The translations under genes and the position numbers were made by a program. The notes under the pieces are model-generated. The model made no database searches. It was not told the DNA's origin and worked only from the letters and a program-made list of their open reading frames with translations. A DNA stretch of 45,069 nt from Rubripirellula sp. (GTDB lineage Bacteria > Planctomycetota > Planctomycetia > Pirellulales > Pirellulaceae): the NCBI GenBank assembly GCA_029245125.1, contig JAQWPZ010000072.1:1-45069 (forward strand), written 5' to 3'. Positions 16,822 through 24,905 of the stretch are shown here, in pieces; position 1 is the stretch's first letter; each line of letters starts with the position of its first letter.

Positions 16822-18573
16822 ATGAGACGTCTTGGCGACATTCTGATCGACGATGGAACACTGACATCCGAGCAGATCCAGGCTGCTTTCGAAAGTAAGC
16901 CCCGAGGCTCCATGATTGGGGACTGGCTTGTTTCGAGGGGATTACTTTCGAGCACACAACTGGGACAAGCCCTTTCGCAACAATTTTGCGTCCCCTTCGT
17001 TGACATCGACCCAGCAACCGTCAATCCTCAAATCGCTCGGCTGATTCCCGAAGAGTTCACTCGCACGAACGAAGCCTGCGTCATCGAAATCGCTGACAAG
17101 AAACTGACTCTAGCGATGGTCGCACCGGATGATATCGAAACGATCTCCGAAGCTGAATTGATGACCGGCTACCAAGTCGAACCGACTGTCGCCTTGGCGG
17201 AAGATATTGAATCACTGATTGAACGGGTCTACGACGATCGCAGTGTGGCACGCCAGACAATCGTCGATATGAAAATCGCGGAACTGCTTGAATCAGTAGC
17301 GGAGACCGATGATGAATCCGCGGCAATTCTGATACCCGAACAAGAAGATGCCCCTGTGATCCGCTTGGTACAAGCGATTCTCTCGGGAGCGGTATCGGCA
17401 GGGGCGAGTGATGTGCACCTCGAACCTCACAAACCCGAAATGCGTGTCCGGTATAGGGTCGACGGTGAACTGCAACCGGTGATGACGATACCGAACCACA
17501 TCGAAGACCCCGTCATCAGCCGCATTAAAGTGATGGCCGACATGGACACCACTGATAATCGGCGGCCGCAAGATGGACATCTGAACGTAATCGAAAATGG
17601 CAAACGTGTCGGTTTTCGTGTCAGCGGCATCCCCACCGTCGATGGCTCCAAACTCGTATTGCGGTTGCTTGACGATGGGGGCAAGGTCTTTCAATTGAAC
17701 AACATTGGCATGACCGATCGCGACTACGAATCGATCCGCGAAACGCTCGACAAGCCACACGGAATGTTTGTCGTTACAGGCCCCACCGGCAGCGGCAAGA
17801 GCACAACCTTATACGCGGCCTTGCAATACCTGAACCGTGACGACCGCAATATTGTCACGGTCGAAGACCCCGTCGAATTCCGACTTCCCGGCATCAACCA
17901 AGTCCAAAGCGACAACGAATTTGGGATGGGTTTTGCAAACGCATTGAAGTACATCATGCGTCAGGACCCGGATGTCATCATGGTGGGTGAGATCCGTGAC
18001 TCTGAAACCGCCACGACGGCAATCCAAGCCGCGTTAACAGGTCACTTAATGATCAGTACGTTGCACACCAATGATGCCGTCGGTGCTGTGCAACGGCTCA
18101 GCGACCTGGGTGTCGACAATTTCAAAATCGCGGGATCTCTGCTGGGAAGCATCGCACAGCGGTTGCTACGTTGCATCTGTGAAAACTGCAAAACCCACGC
18201 ACCCGCGAACCAGATGCTTCTCGATGCTTTAGACCCAGATGTCACCGTCGATCGTGAAGCGAATTTTTTCAAGGGACAGGGCTGCAAGAAATGCCTCGGA
18301 ACGGGTTTCTCTGGTCGTATTCCAATTTTTGAAATCATGCCAATCACCCCCCAAATCACGATGGAGATCGAAGCGGGTGCTCCCCACTCCAAACTGCACC
18401 GCATGGCAATTGACGCCGGCATGATGGAACTATCGCGAGCTGGCCTGGAACAAGCCTTGCAAGGCCGCACATCGATCGAAGAGGTCTACTTCAAGACCAG
18501 TGGCGATCGTCGCCGGGGCGAATCATCGCCTATCGCCGGTGGGCGTCGTTCGCTCGACAAATTGAATACATGA
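16822..18573 (+). CDS. gspE: Type II secretion / type IV pilus assembly ATPase (GspE/PilB)
   Basis: The 583-residue cytosolic hexameric ATPase powers pseudopilus or pilus assembly. In order: a GspE N-terminal domain (MRRLGDILIDDGTLTSEQI, ~1-150); the linker with ASDVHLEPHKPEMRVRYRVDG; Walker A GPTGSGKS (~320-327); the Asp-box VEDPVEF; Walker B with MVGEIRDSETA; the His box STLHTNDA; and a zinc-binding cysteine set C-I-C-E-N-C (~451-456) plus C-K-K-C (~488-491). Length is normal for the family (~560-600). The Shine-Dalgarno GAGGGG (16809-16814) is 7 nt before ATG 16822. gspF follows by 23 bp, and the broken receiver gene precedes it. Confidence 0.95.
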   Translation: MRRLGDILIDDGTLTSEQIQAAFESKPRGSMIGDWLVSRGLLSSTQLGQALSQQFCVPFVDIDPATVNPQIARLIPEEFTRTNEACVIEIADKKLTLAMVAPDDIETISEAELMTGYQVEPTVALAEDIESLIERVYDDRSVARQTIVDMKIAELLESVAETDDESAAILIPEQEDAPVIRLVQAILSGAVSAGASDVHLEPHKPEMRVRYRVDGELQPVMTIPNHIEDPVISRIKVMADMDTTDNRRPQDGHLNVIENGKRVGFRVSGIPTVDGSKLVLRLLDDGGKVFQLNNIGMTDRDYESIRETLDKPHGMFVVTGPTGSGKSTTLYAALQYLNRDDRNIVTVEDPVEFRLPGINQVQSDNEFGMGFANALKYIMRQDPDVIMVGEIRDSETATTAIQAALTGHLMISTLHTNDAVGAVQRLSDLGVDNFKIAGSLLGSIAQRLLRCICENCKTHAPANQMLLDALDPDVTVDREANFFKGQGCKKCLGTGFSGRIPIFEIMPITPQITMEIEAGAPHSKLHRMAIDAGMMELSRAGLEQALQGRTSIEEVYFKTSGDRRRGESSPIAGGRRSLDKLNT

Positions 18574-18596
18574 AACTCACGTAGCCCGACTGATCC

Positions 18597-19754
18597 ATGC
18601 AAACAAGAACCAATTCGATCCGCTCACGTCCGGTTGCCCGTCCTGGCGGACTGACAGGATTAATTCGCAAACTTCATTCGATCGAGTTTGGAGCGAATAA
18701 GGGTTGCGACAATACTCGCATCCGTCCGGGAAAACTGGTTGATTTGCTACGCTTGCTATTAATGTTGCTCGAGAATGGGCTCTCGCTTCCGCGAGCTCTG
18801 CAATCACTTGAAGTTGATCGCTCGACAAAAAAATATTCGGAACTACTGAACCGATTGAGGATGTCTATCGAGGCAGGTGGTTCGCTCAGCAAGGCAATGG
18901 AACGGTATCCCCGCACCTTTCAGCCGATCCAAATTCAACAGATTCGAATTGGTGAACGAACAGGCGAATTGGAAAGGGCATTATCCCATCTTTGCGAGCA
19001 GATGGAACGTCAAGTCGCGATCCGAAAACGGATTATCAAGAAGGTCAGTTACCCCATGCTTGTCTCAGTCGCCGGGGCAGGACTGATGATCTTTATGTGC
19101 GTGGTGGTTGTCCCTGAGTTTGAAACGGTCTACGGCAGTAGCGGTGTCGAACTCCCTGTGGTAACTCGCTTCGTCACGGGAATGAGCCGCGCGGTGCTGA
19201 ATTATGGCTGGCTTACAATACCGGCAGCTGGAATTTTGGTTGCCGCTTGGATGGCCGCCCGAGCGCGTCCCAAGCTGTCCCGTAAGATCGATGCGGGATT
19301 GCTGCACATTCCGATTTTCGGTGCCTGGCTAAGAGATGTCGCTGTGCTGCAATTCGCTGAAGCAGTCTCGTCGATGGTTGAGTGCGGATACAAACCCGTT
19401 GATGCCGTTGGCATTGCTTCATCGAGTGTTAGAAATCGCGAGGCCAGAGCGTCAATCGAAAGTATTCGCCGTGGCCTGCAACGGGGTGAGCGTTTAAGCA
19501 CAGAACTGCAGAAACACGAGCGATTCTTTTCATCAACTCTGTGCCAACTGATCGGTGTGGGGGAACAATCGGGTAACTTCGCCAAAGCAATGCGAGGAAC
19601 CTGCAACCATCTGCGGGAACGACTGGAAACCCGACTTGATGCCACCGTTGGCATGCTGGAACCGACTCTAACCATTTTGTTAGCGACTGCGATTGGCGGC
19701 ATCGTGCTGTCAATTTACACACCGATGTTCCACATGTTTGAGGTGCTGGAATGA
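18597..19754 (+). CDS. gspF: Type II secretion / pilus platform protein GspF/PilC
   Basis: The 385-residue polytopic inner-membrane platform protein pairs with the GspE ATPase. It has two T2SSF cytosolic domains: ~45-165 (LLRLLLMLLENGLSLPRAL...GSLSKAMERYPRTF...RIGERTGELERAL) and ~245-360 (FAEAVSSMVECGYKPVDAV...LIGVGEQSGNFAKAM). Transmembrane segments are YPMLVSVAGAGLMIFMCVVV (~155-178), YGWLTIPAAGILVAAWMA (~202-220) and TLTILLATAIGGIVLSIYTP (~360-380). It lies 23 bp after gspE and overlaps the pseudopilin gene by 4 bp (ATGA), indicating translational coupling. Length is typical (~400). Confidence 0.94.
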   Translation: MQTRTNSIRSRPVARPGGLTGLIRKLHSIEFGANKGCDNTRIRPGKLVDLLRLLLMLLENGLSLPRALQSLEVDRSTKKYSELLNRLRMSIEAGGSLSKAMERYPRTFQPIQIQQIRIGERTGELERALSHLCEQMERQVAIRKRIIKKVSYPMLVSVAGAGLMIFMCVVVVPEFETVYGSSGVELPVVTRFVTGMSRAVLNYGWLTIPAAGILVAAWMAARARPKLSRKIDAGLLHIPIFGAWLRDVAVLQFAEAVSSMVECGYKPVDAVGIASSSVRNREARASIESIRRGLQRGERLSTELQKHERFFSSTLCQLIGVGEQSGNFAKAMRGTCNHLRERLETRLDATVGMLEPTLTILLATAIGGIVLSIYTPMFHMFEVLE

Positions 19755-20101
19755 TTTGCTTACGTCGTGATGCAAGGCATCAGGGGTTTAGCCTGCTAGA
19801 AATCATTGCAGCGGTAACCATTGCCGTCACCCTGACGGTCATCAGCATCAGCTATTTTAAGCCGGCAAAAAACATTTCCAGCCAACGAAGCTGCGACCTC
19901 ACGCGGCAAGTACTCCAGAACGATGCAGATCGATACTACGAGTTGACGGGACAATTGGCCTCGACTGATCTGCATCAGTTGAAGACGAAAGTATTCAGTG
20001 GTACGACGCTACCCAAATGTCCCGACAGCGATAAAGCCTACACCCGCAACGCGAGCGGAGTGGTTTCATGCCCCACCCATGAAGCAACACGCAAGAAATA
20101 G
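19751..20101 (+). CDS. Type IV pilin-like / pseudopilin protein
   Basis: The 116-residue product has a short basic leader and the prepilin peptidase site G|FSLLEIIAAVTIAVTL (cleavage after Gly in HQGFSLLE, Glu at +5), followed by the single hydrophobic helix of pilins. The small globular part ends in TTLPKCPDSDKAYTRN...VSCPTHE, where a C-P...C-P-x-H pair fits a disulfide-bonded pseudopilin tail. It overlaps gspF by 4 bp, so ATPase, platform and pilin are made as a unit. No prepilin peptidase, secretin, GspG-M or PilT gene is in the window, so the rest of the machine must be elsewhere. It cannot be assigned to secretion, adhesion or DNA uptake from sequence alone. Confidence 0.85.
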   Translation: MICLRRDARHQGFSLLEIIAAVTIAVTLTVISISYFKPAKNISSQRSCDLTRQVLQNDADRYYELTGQLASTDLHQLKTKVFSGTTLPKCPDSDKAYTRNASGVVSCPTHEATRKK

Positions 20102-20125
20102 CGGTCCTCGCCGCGTGGCGACCGT
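20102..20125 (+). terminator. GC-rich imperfect hairpin after the pseudopilin gene
   Basis: Immediately after the stop codon, TCGCC and GGCGA form a stem around GCGT, with flanking CGG/CCG able to extend it past a bulge. No T tract follows. It is a weak terminator candidate, judged by eye only. Confidence 0.3.
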
Positions 20126-20340
20126 CCATTCAACACCGCTCGGCGATCGCAGCTAAAACACTGGATTCACCTCTGTTTGCTGTAGCGACGACATTCTTGA
20201 ACCCACGGTCACGAAGAAAGCCAGCCTGTATAAGGATGACTCTCGAGTAGAACCGGTGGAGATAGACCCTCTGCATGGTCCCTCAGTGGAATTCGCCGGC
20301 TGGAAGAAGTGACGAGGCGGCCTACAAATCGAGACAGAAA

Positions 20341-20388
20341 ACTGTCTGCGATGTTTGATCACTGTCTGCGATGTTTGATCACTGTCTG
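20341..20388. repeat. 20-bp tandem repeat, 2.4 copies
   Basis: ACTGTCTGCGATGTTTGATC at 20341-20360 is repeated exactly at 20361-20380 and followed by ACTGTCTG (20381-20388). It ends 13 bp beyond the stop of astA, so it lies just downstream of that minus-strand gene. The rest of the 300-bp gap (20102-20401) shows no gene. Confidence 0.95.
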
Positions 20389-20401
20389 GGGCAGCAACCT
20401 A

Positions 20402-21424
20402 TCAAGCAGGCCGCAGTGGCAGCACGCGGCAAGTCGAACCGACCTCCAACTCCAATCGAATCGCTTCTGCGGCGCCAATCACCAGTTCGTCACCTTCACA
20501 CTCGACGTTTGCCTGAACACTGGTGAATCCGTTACAGGTGGTTGCCACAATGCGAGGCTCAGCACGATCACTCGGGGCATCTGTGACTCGCCTGACCGTC
20601 ATTTCGCGAACCCGCCGAACCGCGTGAATTTGTTTTGTTTCACAGCTGATAATGGGACCACCGTCGAAGATGTCGACCAAGTCGGTAGCGGAGAAGCCCT
20701 CTGATTTCAACATCGCAAGGGCGGGTACCGTTTCGGGATGTACCTCGCCGATTCCTTGGCGAACCTCCTTGGACAAAAGATCTAGATAGATCGGATGCTG
20801 TGGCATCATCTCTTCGATAAACATCTTCGAAACGGTCGACATGGCATCGACGGTTGCGAAATCAGTGGGAATGAATCGTCCAGCAACGGCGTCCCAAAAT
20901 GGCACCGCTCCATCGGGATTTGCTTTGCCACGCATTTCTGCGATCACACGGTCGGCGAAGCGATGTGGCAGCATTGAAATCAGCGCGAAGCGTGACAGTG
21001 ACAACCAGCGGCCTCTTCCTTCGCCGCGATAAAGTCCTCGTAAAAACAGGCTACCAATCTCAGTCGGCCCATCATGGATGCGAAAAAGCTCAAGCCGGGT
21101 TCGATGCTGCCGGACACCTAGCAGTTCACTGGCGTGATCCGAGTCCACCATTCGATAGGCATATAGCGGTTGGTAACCACCTGTCTTGGCATACACGGTC
21201 GAGGTGCCAACCAACTCCCCTGTTGCCTCATTGACCAACACCAACACGAACGGCTCTCCGCGCGGAGAGGGCCCAACACGACTGAACGCAAAGGTCGATT
21301 CCTCGACACGGCCGAGCAGGCGTGCACGATCGAGCTGCAAGGATGTTAAGCCTCGCGTTGCCGATCGCACCAAGTCATGAAGCGCATCAAGATCTTCAAT
21401 GCGAACCGCGCGAACCACCCACAT
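20402..21424 (-). CDS. astA: Arginine N-succinyltransferase (AstA family)
   Basis: AstA transfers succinyl from succinyl-CoA to the alpha-amino group of arginine, the first step of the ammonia-producing arginine succinyltransferase pathway. The 340-residue protein has the expected length (~340) and family blocks: MWVVRAVRIEDLDALHDL, FVLVLVNEATGELVGTSTVY, IGSLFLRGLYRGEGRGRWLS, MRGKANPDGAVPFWDAVAGRF, MIPTDFATVD-type segment, MMPQHPIYLDLL and DIFDGGPIISCET. Its start ATG 21424 is 9 bp downstream of the aminotransferase stop, so the two form an operon. The other AST genes (astB, astD, astE) are not in the window. The family also includes ornithine-acting members, so the exact substrate is not certain. 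Confidence 0.85.
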   Translation of the reverse strand: MWVVRAVRIEDLDALHDLVRSATRGLTSLQLDRARLLGRVEESTFAFSRVGPSPRGEPFVLVLVNEATGELVGTSTVYAKTGGYQPLYAYRMVDSDHASELLGVRQHRTRLELFRIHDGPTEIGSLFLRGLYRGEGRGRWLSLSRFALISMLPHRFADRVIAEMRGKANPDGAVPFWDAVAGRFIPTDFATVDAMSTVSKMFIEEMMPQHPIYLDLLSKEVRQGIGEVHPETVPALAMLKSEGFSATDLVDIFDGGPIISCETKQIHAVRRVREMTVRRVTDAPSDRAEPRIVATTCNGFTSVQANVECEGDELVIGAAEAIRLELEVGSTCRVLPLRPA

Positions 21425-21433
21425 AGAAGTACC

Positions 21434-22852
21434 CTAAGAGATTTCGGAAGCAAAACGTTCCAACGACTGCTCCAGCAGTGACAATGCGGCATCAATGTGC
21501 TCATTGGTGGTGGTCGCTGGCGGCGGTAAAAATCGCAAACGAGTGGGACTAGCGCCACATACAAAACCGAGCAAACCAGTTTCATACATAATCGTCATCA
21601 ACCGCTTCGCTTGGTCAAAACTTCCATCCCCAGGGGTGAAAGCGACCATCATACCTTCGCCGTAGGGCCCCTTCACGAGGCCCGGATGGCGTTCACCGAG
21701 ACGTTTCAAACCTTCGGCAAAATACTCATGCCGTTGGCTGTTCTTGCCTTCGGCACCAAAGCAACCGTTGGCCTGCAATTGCTCGAGCATCGCCAACCCC
21801 GTCGCGATTGACGAGGAAGATCCAGTGAAGGTCTGGCTGAGGATTGGTGCCTTGGGTTGAAACTTTTCGCCATAAAGGGTGGCACACACCTGGGTAACTT
21901 TCCCGACGGTCACGATATCCGCAAATTCATCTAACCCGTAGTGCTGAAACGCGAATGGTTGACTGGTCCGCGAAAACGATTGCACTTCGTCAAAGATGAC
22001 GGGGATCCCTGCTTCGCGAAGTGGCTCGCACAAGGCGGCAAAGAAATCCCTACTGCCAGGATAATAACCACCTTCACCCGCGATTGGCTCCGCCCAAAAG
22101 GCGGCATAGCGACCGGGATGACGATCCAACAATCGGTGCAACTCGTCGACTGCCCACCGCAAACTTCGATCGGGATTCTCGGGATCGCGGAACGGCAGGT
22201 AATCAACCGCCACAGCCAAAGGCAGACCAGCTCGATATTTTGGCCGATCGGTCAAAGCAGCCATTGCGAATGTACGACCGGCAAACGCATTATCAAACGC
22301 GATCACACGATCTGCTGGAGCACTGTGGTGCATCGCGATCTTGAGCGCATTTTCGTTTGCCATCGCTCCGCTGGTCGACAGCAAGCAGTGGTCAAGCTTT
22401 GCGTCACCGGCGGTGGCCAAGCGAATGAGCGTTTCACACATTTCCAAGCTGGGCGGATGCTGCTGCAAATTACCCTGCATGACAGTGTCTTCCACCGCAG
22501 CATCAATCGCCGCGTTGATCATGGCCGGTGAACTGTGGCCGCACCCATGCACGCCTATTCCCGAGATAAAATCGAGTTTGACACTACCATCGGCCAATTC
22601 GACGAAAGGTCCGTTGCCGATCCCGGACGCCAAGTAGGGCCAAAAGGGTGTACCTCCACGGGCCTGGCCCAAACGCTCGAGCAATTGCTGATAGGCATCC
22701 TGCAGCTCTGGATCTGCAGCGCGGGCCGCCGTCAGACCAGCTGCATGTTCAGCGACAGTTTCGGCAATTAAACGCTTCGCCTCCACCAATCGGGGATCTT
22801 GACGCATCGCGTCAGCAGCGAGTCGATGTGCGGAATCGGATTTCGAACCCAC
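21434..22852 (-). CDS. Class III PLP-dependent aminotransferase
   Basis: This fold-type I aminotransferase (~472 residues) resembles the ornithine/acetylornithine/GABA group: GIGVHGCGHSSPAMINAA, STSGAMANENALKIAMHH, the AFAGRTFAMAALTD block, WAEPIAGEGGYYPG, IFDEVQSFSRT (PLP-ring Asp) and VTVGKVTQVC with the Schiff-base Lys. The frame begins right after a TGA at 22868-22870; I choose GTG 22852, with GGAG 9 nt upstream, over TTG 22867 or ATG 22807. Being 9 bp upstream of astA suggests a role in arginine/ornithine catabolism, for instance as the AstC-like step (succinylornithine transaminase), but the N-terminal ~65 residues are longer than in AstC and the exact substrate is unknown. Confidence 0.85.
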   Translation of the reverse strand: MGSKSDSAHRLAADAMRQDPRLVEAKRLIAETVAEHAAGLTAARAADPELQDAYQQLLERLGQARGGTPFWPYLASGIGNGPFVELADGSVKLDFISGIGVHGCGHSSPAMINAAIDAAVEDTVMQGNLQQHPPSLEMCETLIRLATAGDAKLDHCLLSTSGAMANENALKIAMHHSAPADRVIAFDNAFAGRTFAMAALTDRPKYRAGLPLAVAVDYLPFRDPENPDRSLRWAVDELHRLLDRHPGRYAAFWAEPIAGEGGYYPGSRDFFAALCEPLREAGIPVIFDEVQSFSRTSQPFAFQHYGLDEFADIVTVGKVTQVCATLYGEKFQPKAPILSQTFTGSSSSIATGLAMLEQLQANGCFGAEGKNSQRHEYFAEGLKRLGERHPGLVKGPYGEGMMVAFTPGDGSFDQAKRLMTIMYETGLLGFVCGASPTRLRFLPPPATTTNEHIDAALSLLEQSLERFASEIS

Positions 22853-23225
22853 GGTGGTTGGCTCCAATCAGGTCGAGAATAGCGAATAGGTAGCTAAGGA
22901 TATCGTAACCGTTGAACGATGAAAGGTTCAGTCCCAGCGGGTGGTCGGAGACAGCGGACTGACGATCTCGGCTGGCCGAAAGAGATTCGCCAGAGTTTGC
23001 AGGGGCAGTTGGCTGCATGGAAAGTGAAATTCTGCTAGGTTCTTGACTCACCACCGCGATCAAATGCATGCTTTCGGTTGGTCTAAAAAAGACGATTGAT
23101 TTTCCCGAAAGGGATCAAGGGAGGCCTTTTTGGGGAATGCGATCTTGCCCTACGGCAGAGAGCCTGTGCGTGCCCCCGTCCTTCCGGTCCACCACTAATT
23201 GGATCCGCGAACGCGATTCAAAACG
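22853..23225. other. Divergent intergenic region
   Basis: These 373 bp separate the minus-strand aminotransferase/astA operon from the plus-strand membrane protein operon. No gene, repeat or strong hairpin was found; it presumably holds both promoters. Confidence 0.45.
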
Positions 23226-24905
23226 ATGAGCGAAATACTGCTCTATTACAAACGCCCCGATCCGACGACATGGGTATACATGTCGTCGTTTCTAACCATT
23301 GGGCTGTACTTTGTTTTTCATCGATTCTGGAGTGTCCGCAATCTCGACATCGTCTTGCTGATCCTGCTGGCACCAGGACTCTTGGTGGTCTACGAGGGCC
23401 GCCGCCGCGAGATCCGTCAAACGGAATTACTGGTCCGCCAACAAGCTGAGCAGGAAAGAGATTACGAACCTGCGAAGCAGATGACCTCGGTCTTGAGCAT
23501 TCTGCCGGTCTTGGCACTCGCCCAGATTGAGCCCACTTCCACAGAGCCCACTTCCACAGTCGACCAAACCGAGCTTGCTAACGCCGCGGCCACAGAGCGG
23601 TCCTCTCTTCTAGCGACCACCGAGGACGGCGAAGCTGCTAGCGAATCCGATGCGTCCCCCGCGGCCCCCATCGCAGACCGTGCCGCCGAAACAGCGGCCA
23701 TCTCTGACGTTGCGGTCGATGGCAACGAACTCAATCTCGATGATCTATCGGGAGAGGGAGAATTCACCGCCCCTAATGGAGCAGATGAGTATTCTCCAAC
23801 GGATGTGCAGCGTTGGGGATTCATTTACTTGTTCGTCATCGAGGCCTTTTTGTTGTTAAGGCTGATGCTCGACCCACTGATGGTTCGCCGGCCGCTGTTG
23901 GATCCAAACCTAACCACGGGTGGCTTGAACTTCATTGGCATTTCACTTTTCATTTTCATGATGGCGAATGTGATTGCCAGCAGCCCTCGAATTCAAGTGG
24001 AACAAGGCCCTAAGCTTGGGCCCGGCTACGCATTGATGAACATGCTTCCGGCGATTCCGACACGCCCGGTCAGCGAGTCGATCGGCGGTGCGTTACCGAT
24101 CCCCAACGAGGAACTGAACGCAAATCAGGCCAGGCTCTCGCAGGTCGCCAAGTCGTTGGCGATCGCAGCCCAGCTGGCGTTGGTGGCCGCCATTGTGTTG
24201 ATCGGCAATCGACACTTCAGCAACCTGAGGGCCGGTGTGGGTTGTGCCACCCTGTATTTGATGCTGCCCTACGCGGCTCAGTTCACCGGTCGCGTCGACC
24301 ATGCGTTACCGGCCGCCTTATTGCTGTGGGCGGTACTAAGTTATCGCCGACCAATGATCGCTGGAATTTTCCTTGGCTTGGCAGGCGGACTGGTGTACTA
24401 CCCGCTCTTTTTGCTGCCGCTGTGGATCAGTTTTTATTGGCAGCGAGGAGCCAGACAGTTCGCCGTCGGTGTGGTGGCAATGTTGGTGTTGCTGATGATC
24501 GGTTTGTGGTTCGATGACTCGGCTTCGCTTTGGGAACACTTGCGGCGGATGTTCGGAATCCTCAACCCGAATCGCGAGATCGATCAGTTTCGCGGCATCT
24601 GGGCGTTGGGGTGGAATCCCATTTGGCGTCTACCAGCGATTGTGGCATTTGTGATTCTGAGTGTATTCTTTGCCGTCTGGCCTGCTCAAAAGAACTTGGG
24701 CACGCTCATGAGCGGCACGGCGGTAATCATGGTGGCGTCTCAGTTCTGGCACGGATATTTCGGCGGTCTTTACCTGGCTTGGTTCCTGCCATTGCTTCTG
24801 CTGACGATTTTCCGTCCTAACCTTCAAGATCGAATCGCCACCAAGGTGGTAATCGACGGCACTTCACAGCCTCGCGGCAACGAATCGGAGATAGCAACGG
24901 TTTGA
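23226..24905 (+). CDS. Polytopic membrane protein with acidic linker (unknown function)
   Basis: From ATG 23226 the product is 559 residues (a TTG at 23199 would add nine). Two N-terminal hydrophobic segments (VYMSSFLTIGLYFVFHRFW, DIVLLILLAPGLLVVYEG) are followed by a ~110-residue acidic, Ala/Ser/Thr/Glu-rich linker containing the exact repeat EPTST-EPTST. About nine further membrane segments then follow, including IYLFVIEAFLLLRLML, LNFIGISLFIFMMANVIA, LAIAAQLALVAAIVLIG and GLVYYPLFLLPLWISFYW. The later part, with GRVDHALPAALLLWAVLSY and a Trp/Tyr-rich C-terminus, loosely recalls GT-C type glycosyltransferases, but no catalytic motif is identified. It is the first gene of a four-gene run: the MutS-like gene starts inside its stop codon (TTGA overlap). 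Confidence 0.75.
   Translation: MSEILLYYKRPDPTTWVYMSSFLTIGLYFVFHRFWSVRNLDIVLLILLAPGLLVVYEGRRREIRQTELLVRQQAEQERDYEPAKQMTSVLSILPVLALAQIEPTSTEPTSTVDQTELANAAATERSSLLATTEDGEAASESDASPAAPIADRAAETAAISDVAVDGNELNLDDLSGEGEFTAPNGADEYSPTDVQRWGFIYLFVIEAFLLLRLMLDPLMVRRPLLDPNLTTGGLNFIGISLFIFMMANVIASSPRIQVEQGPKLGPGYALMNMLPAIPTRPVSESIGGALPIPNEELNANQARLSQVAKSLAIAAQLALVAAIVLIGNRHFSNLRAGVGCATLYLMLPYAAQFTGRVDHALPAALLLWAVLSYRRPMIAGIFLGLAGGLVYYPLFLLPLWISFYWQRGARQFAVGVVAMLVLLMIGLWFDDSASLWEHLRRMFGILNPNREIDQFRGIWALGWNPIWRLPAIVAFVILSVFFAVWPAQKNLGTLMSGTAVIMVASQFWHGYFGGLYLAWFLPLLLLTIFRPNLQDRIATKVVIDGTSQPRGNESEIATV
23529..23558. repeat. 15-bp in-frame tandem duplication
   Basis: GAGCCCACTTCCACA occurs at 23529-23543 and again, exactly, at 23544-23558. 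Within the membrane protein it encodes EPTST twice, in the acidic linker. Confidence 0.95.

Noticed and set aside
21434..22867. Aminotransferase starting at TTG 22867
   Set aside because: The TTG directly follows a stop codon and has no room for a Shine-Dalgarno; GTG 22852 has GGAG at 9 nt.
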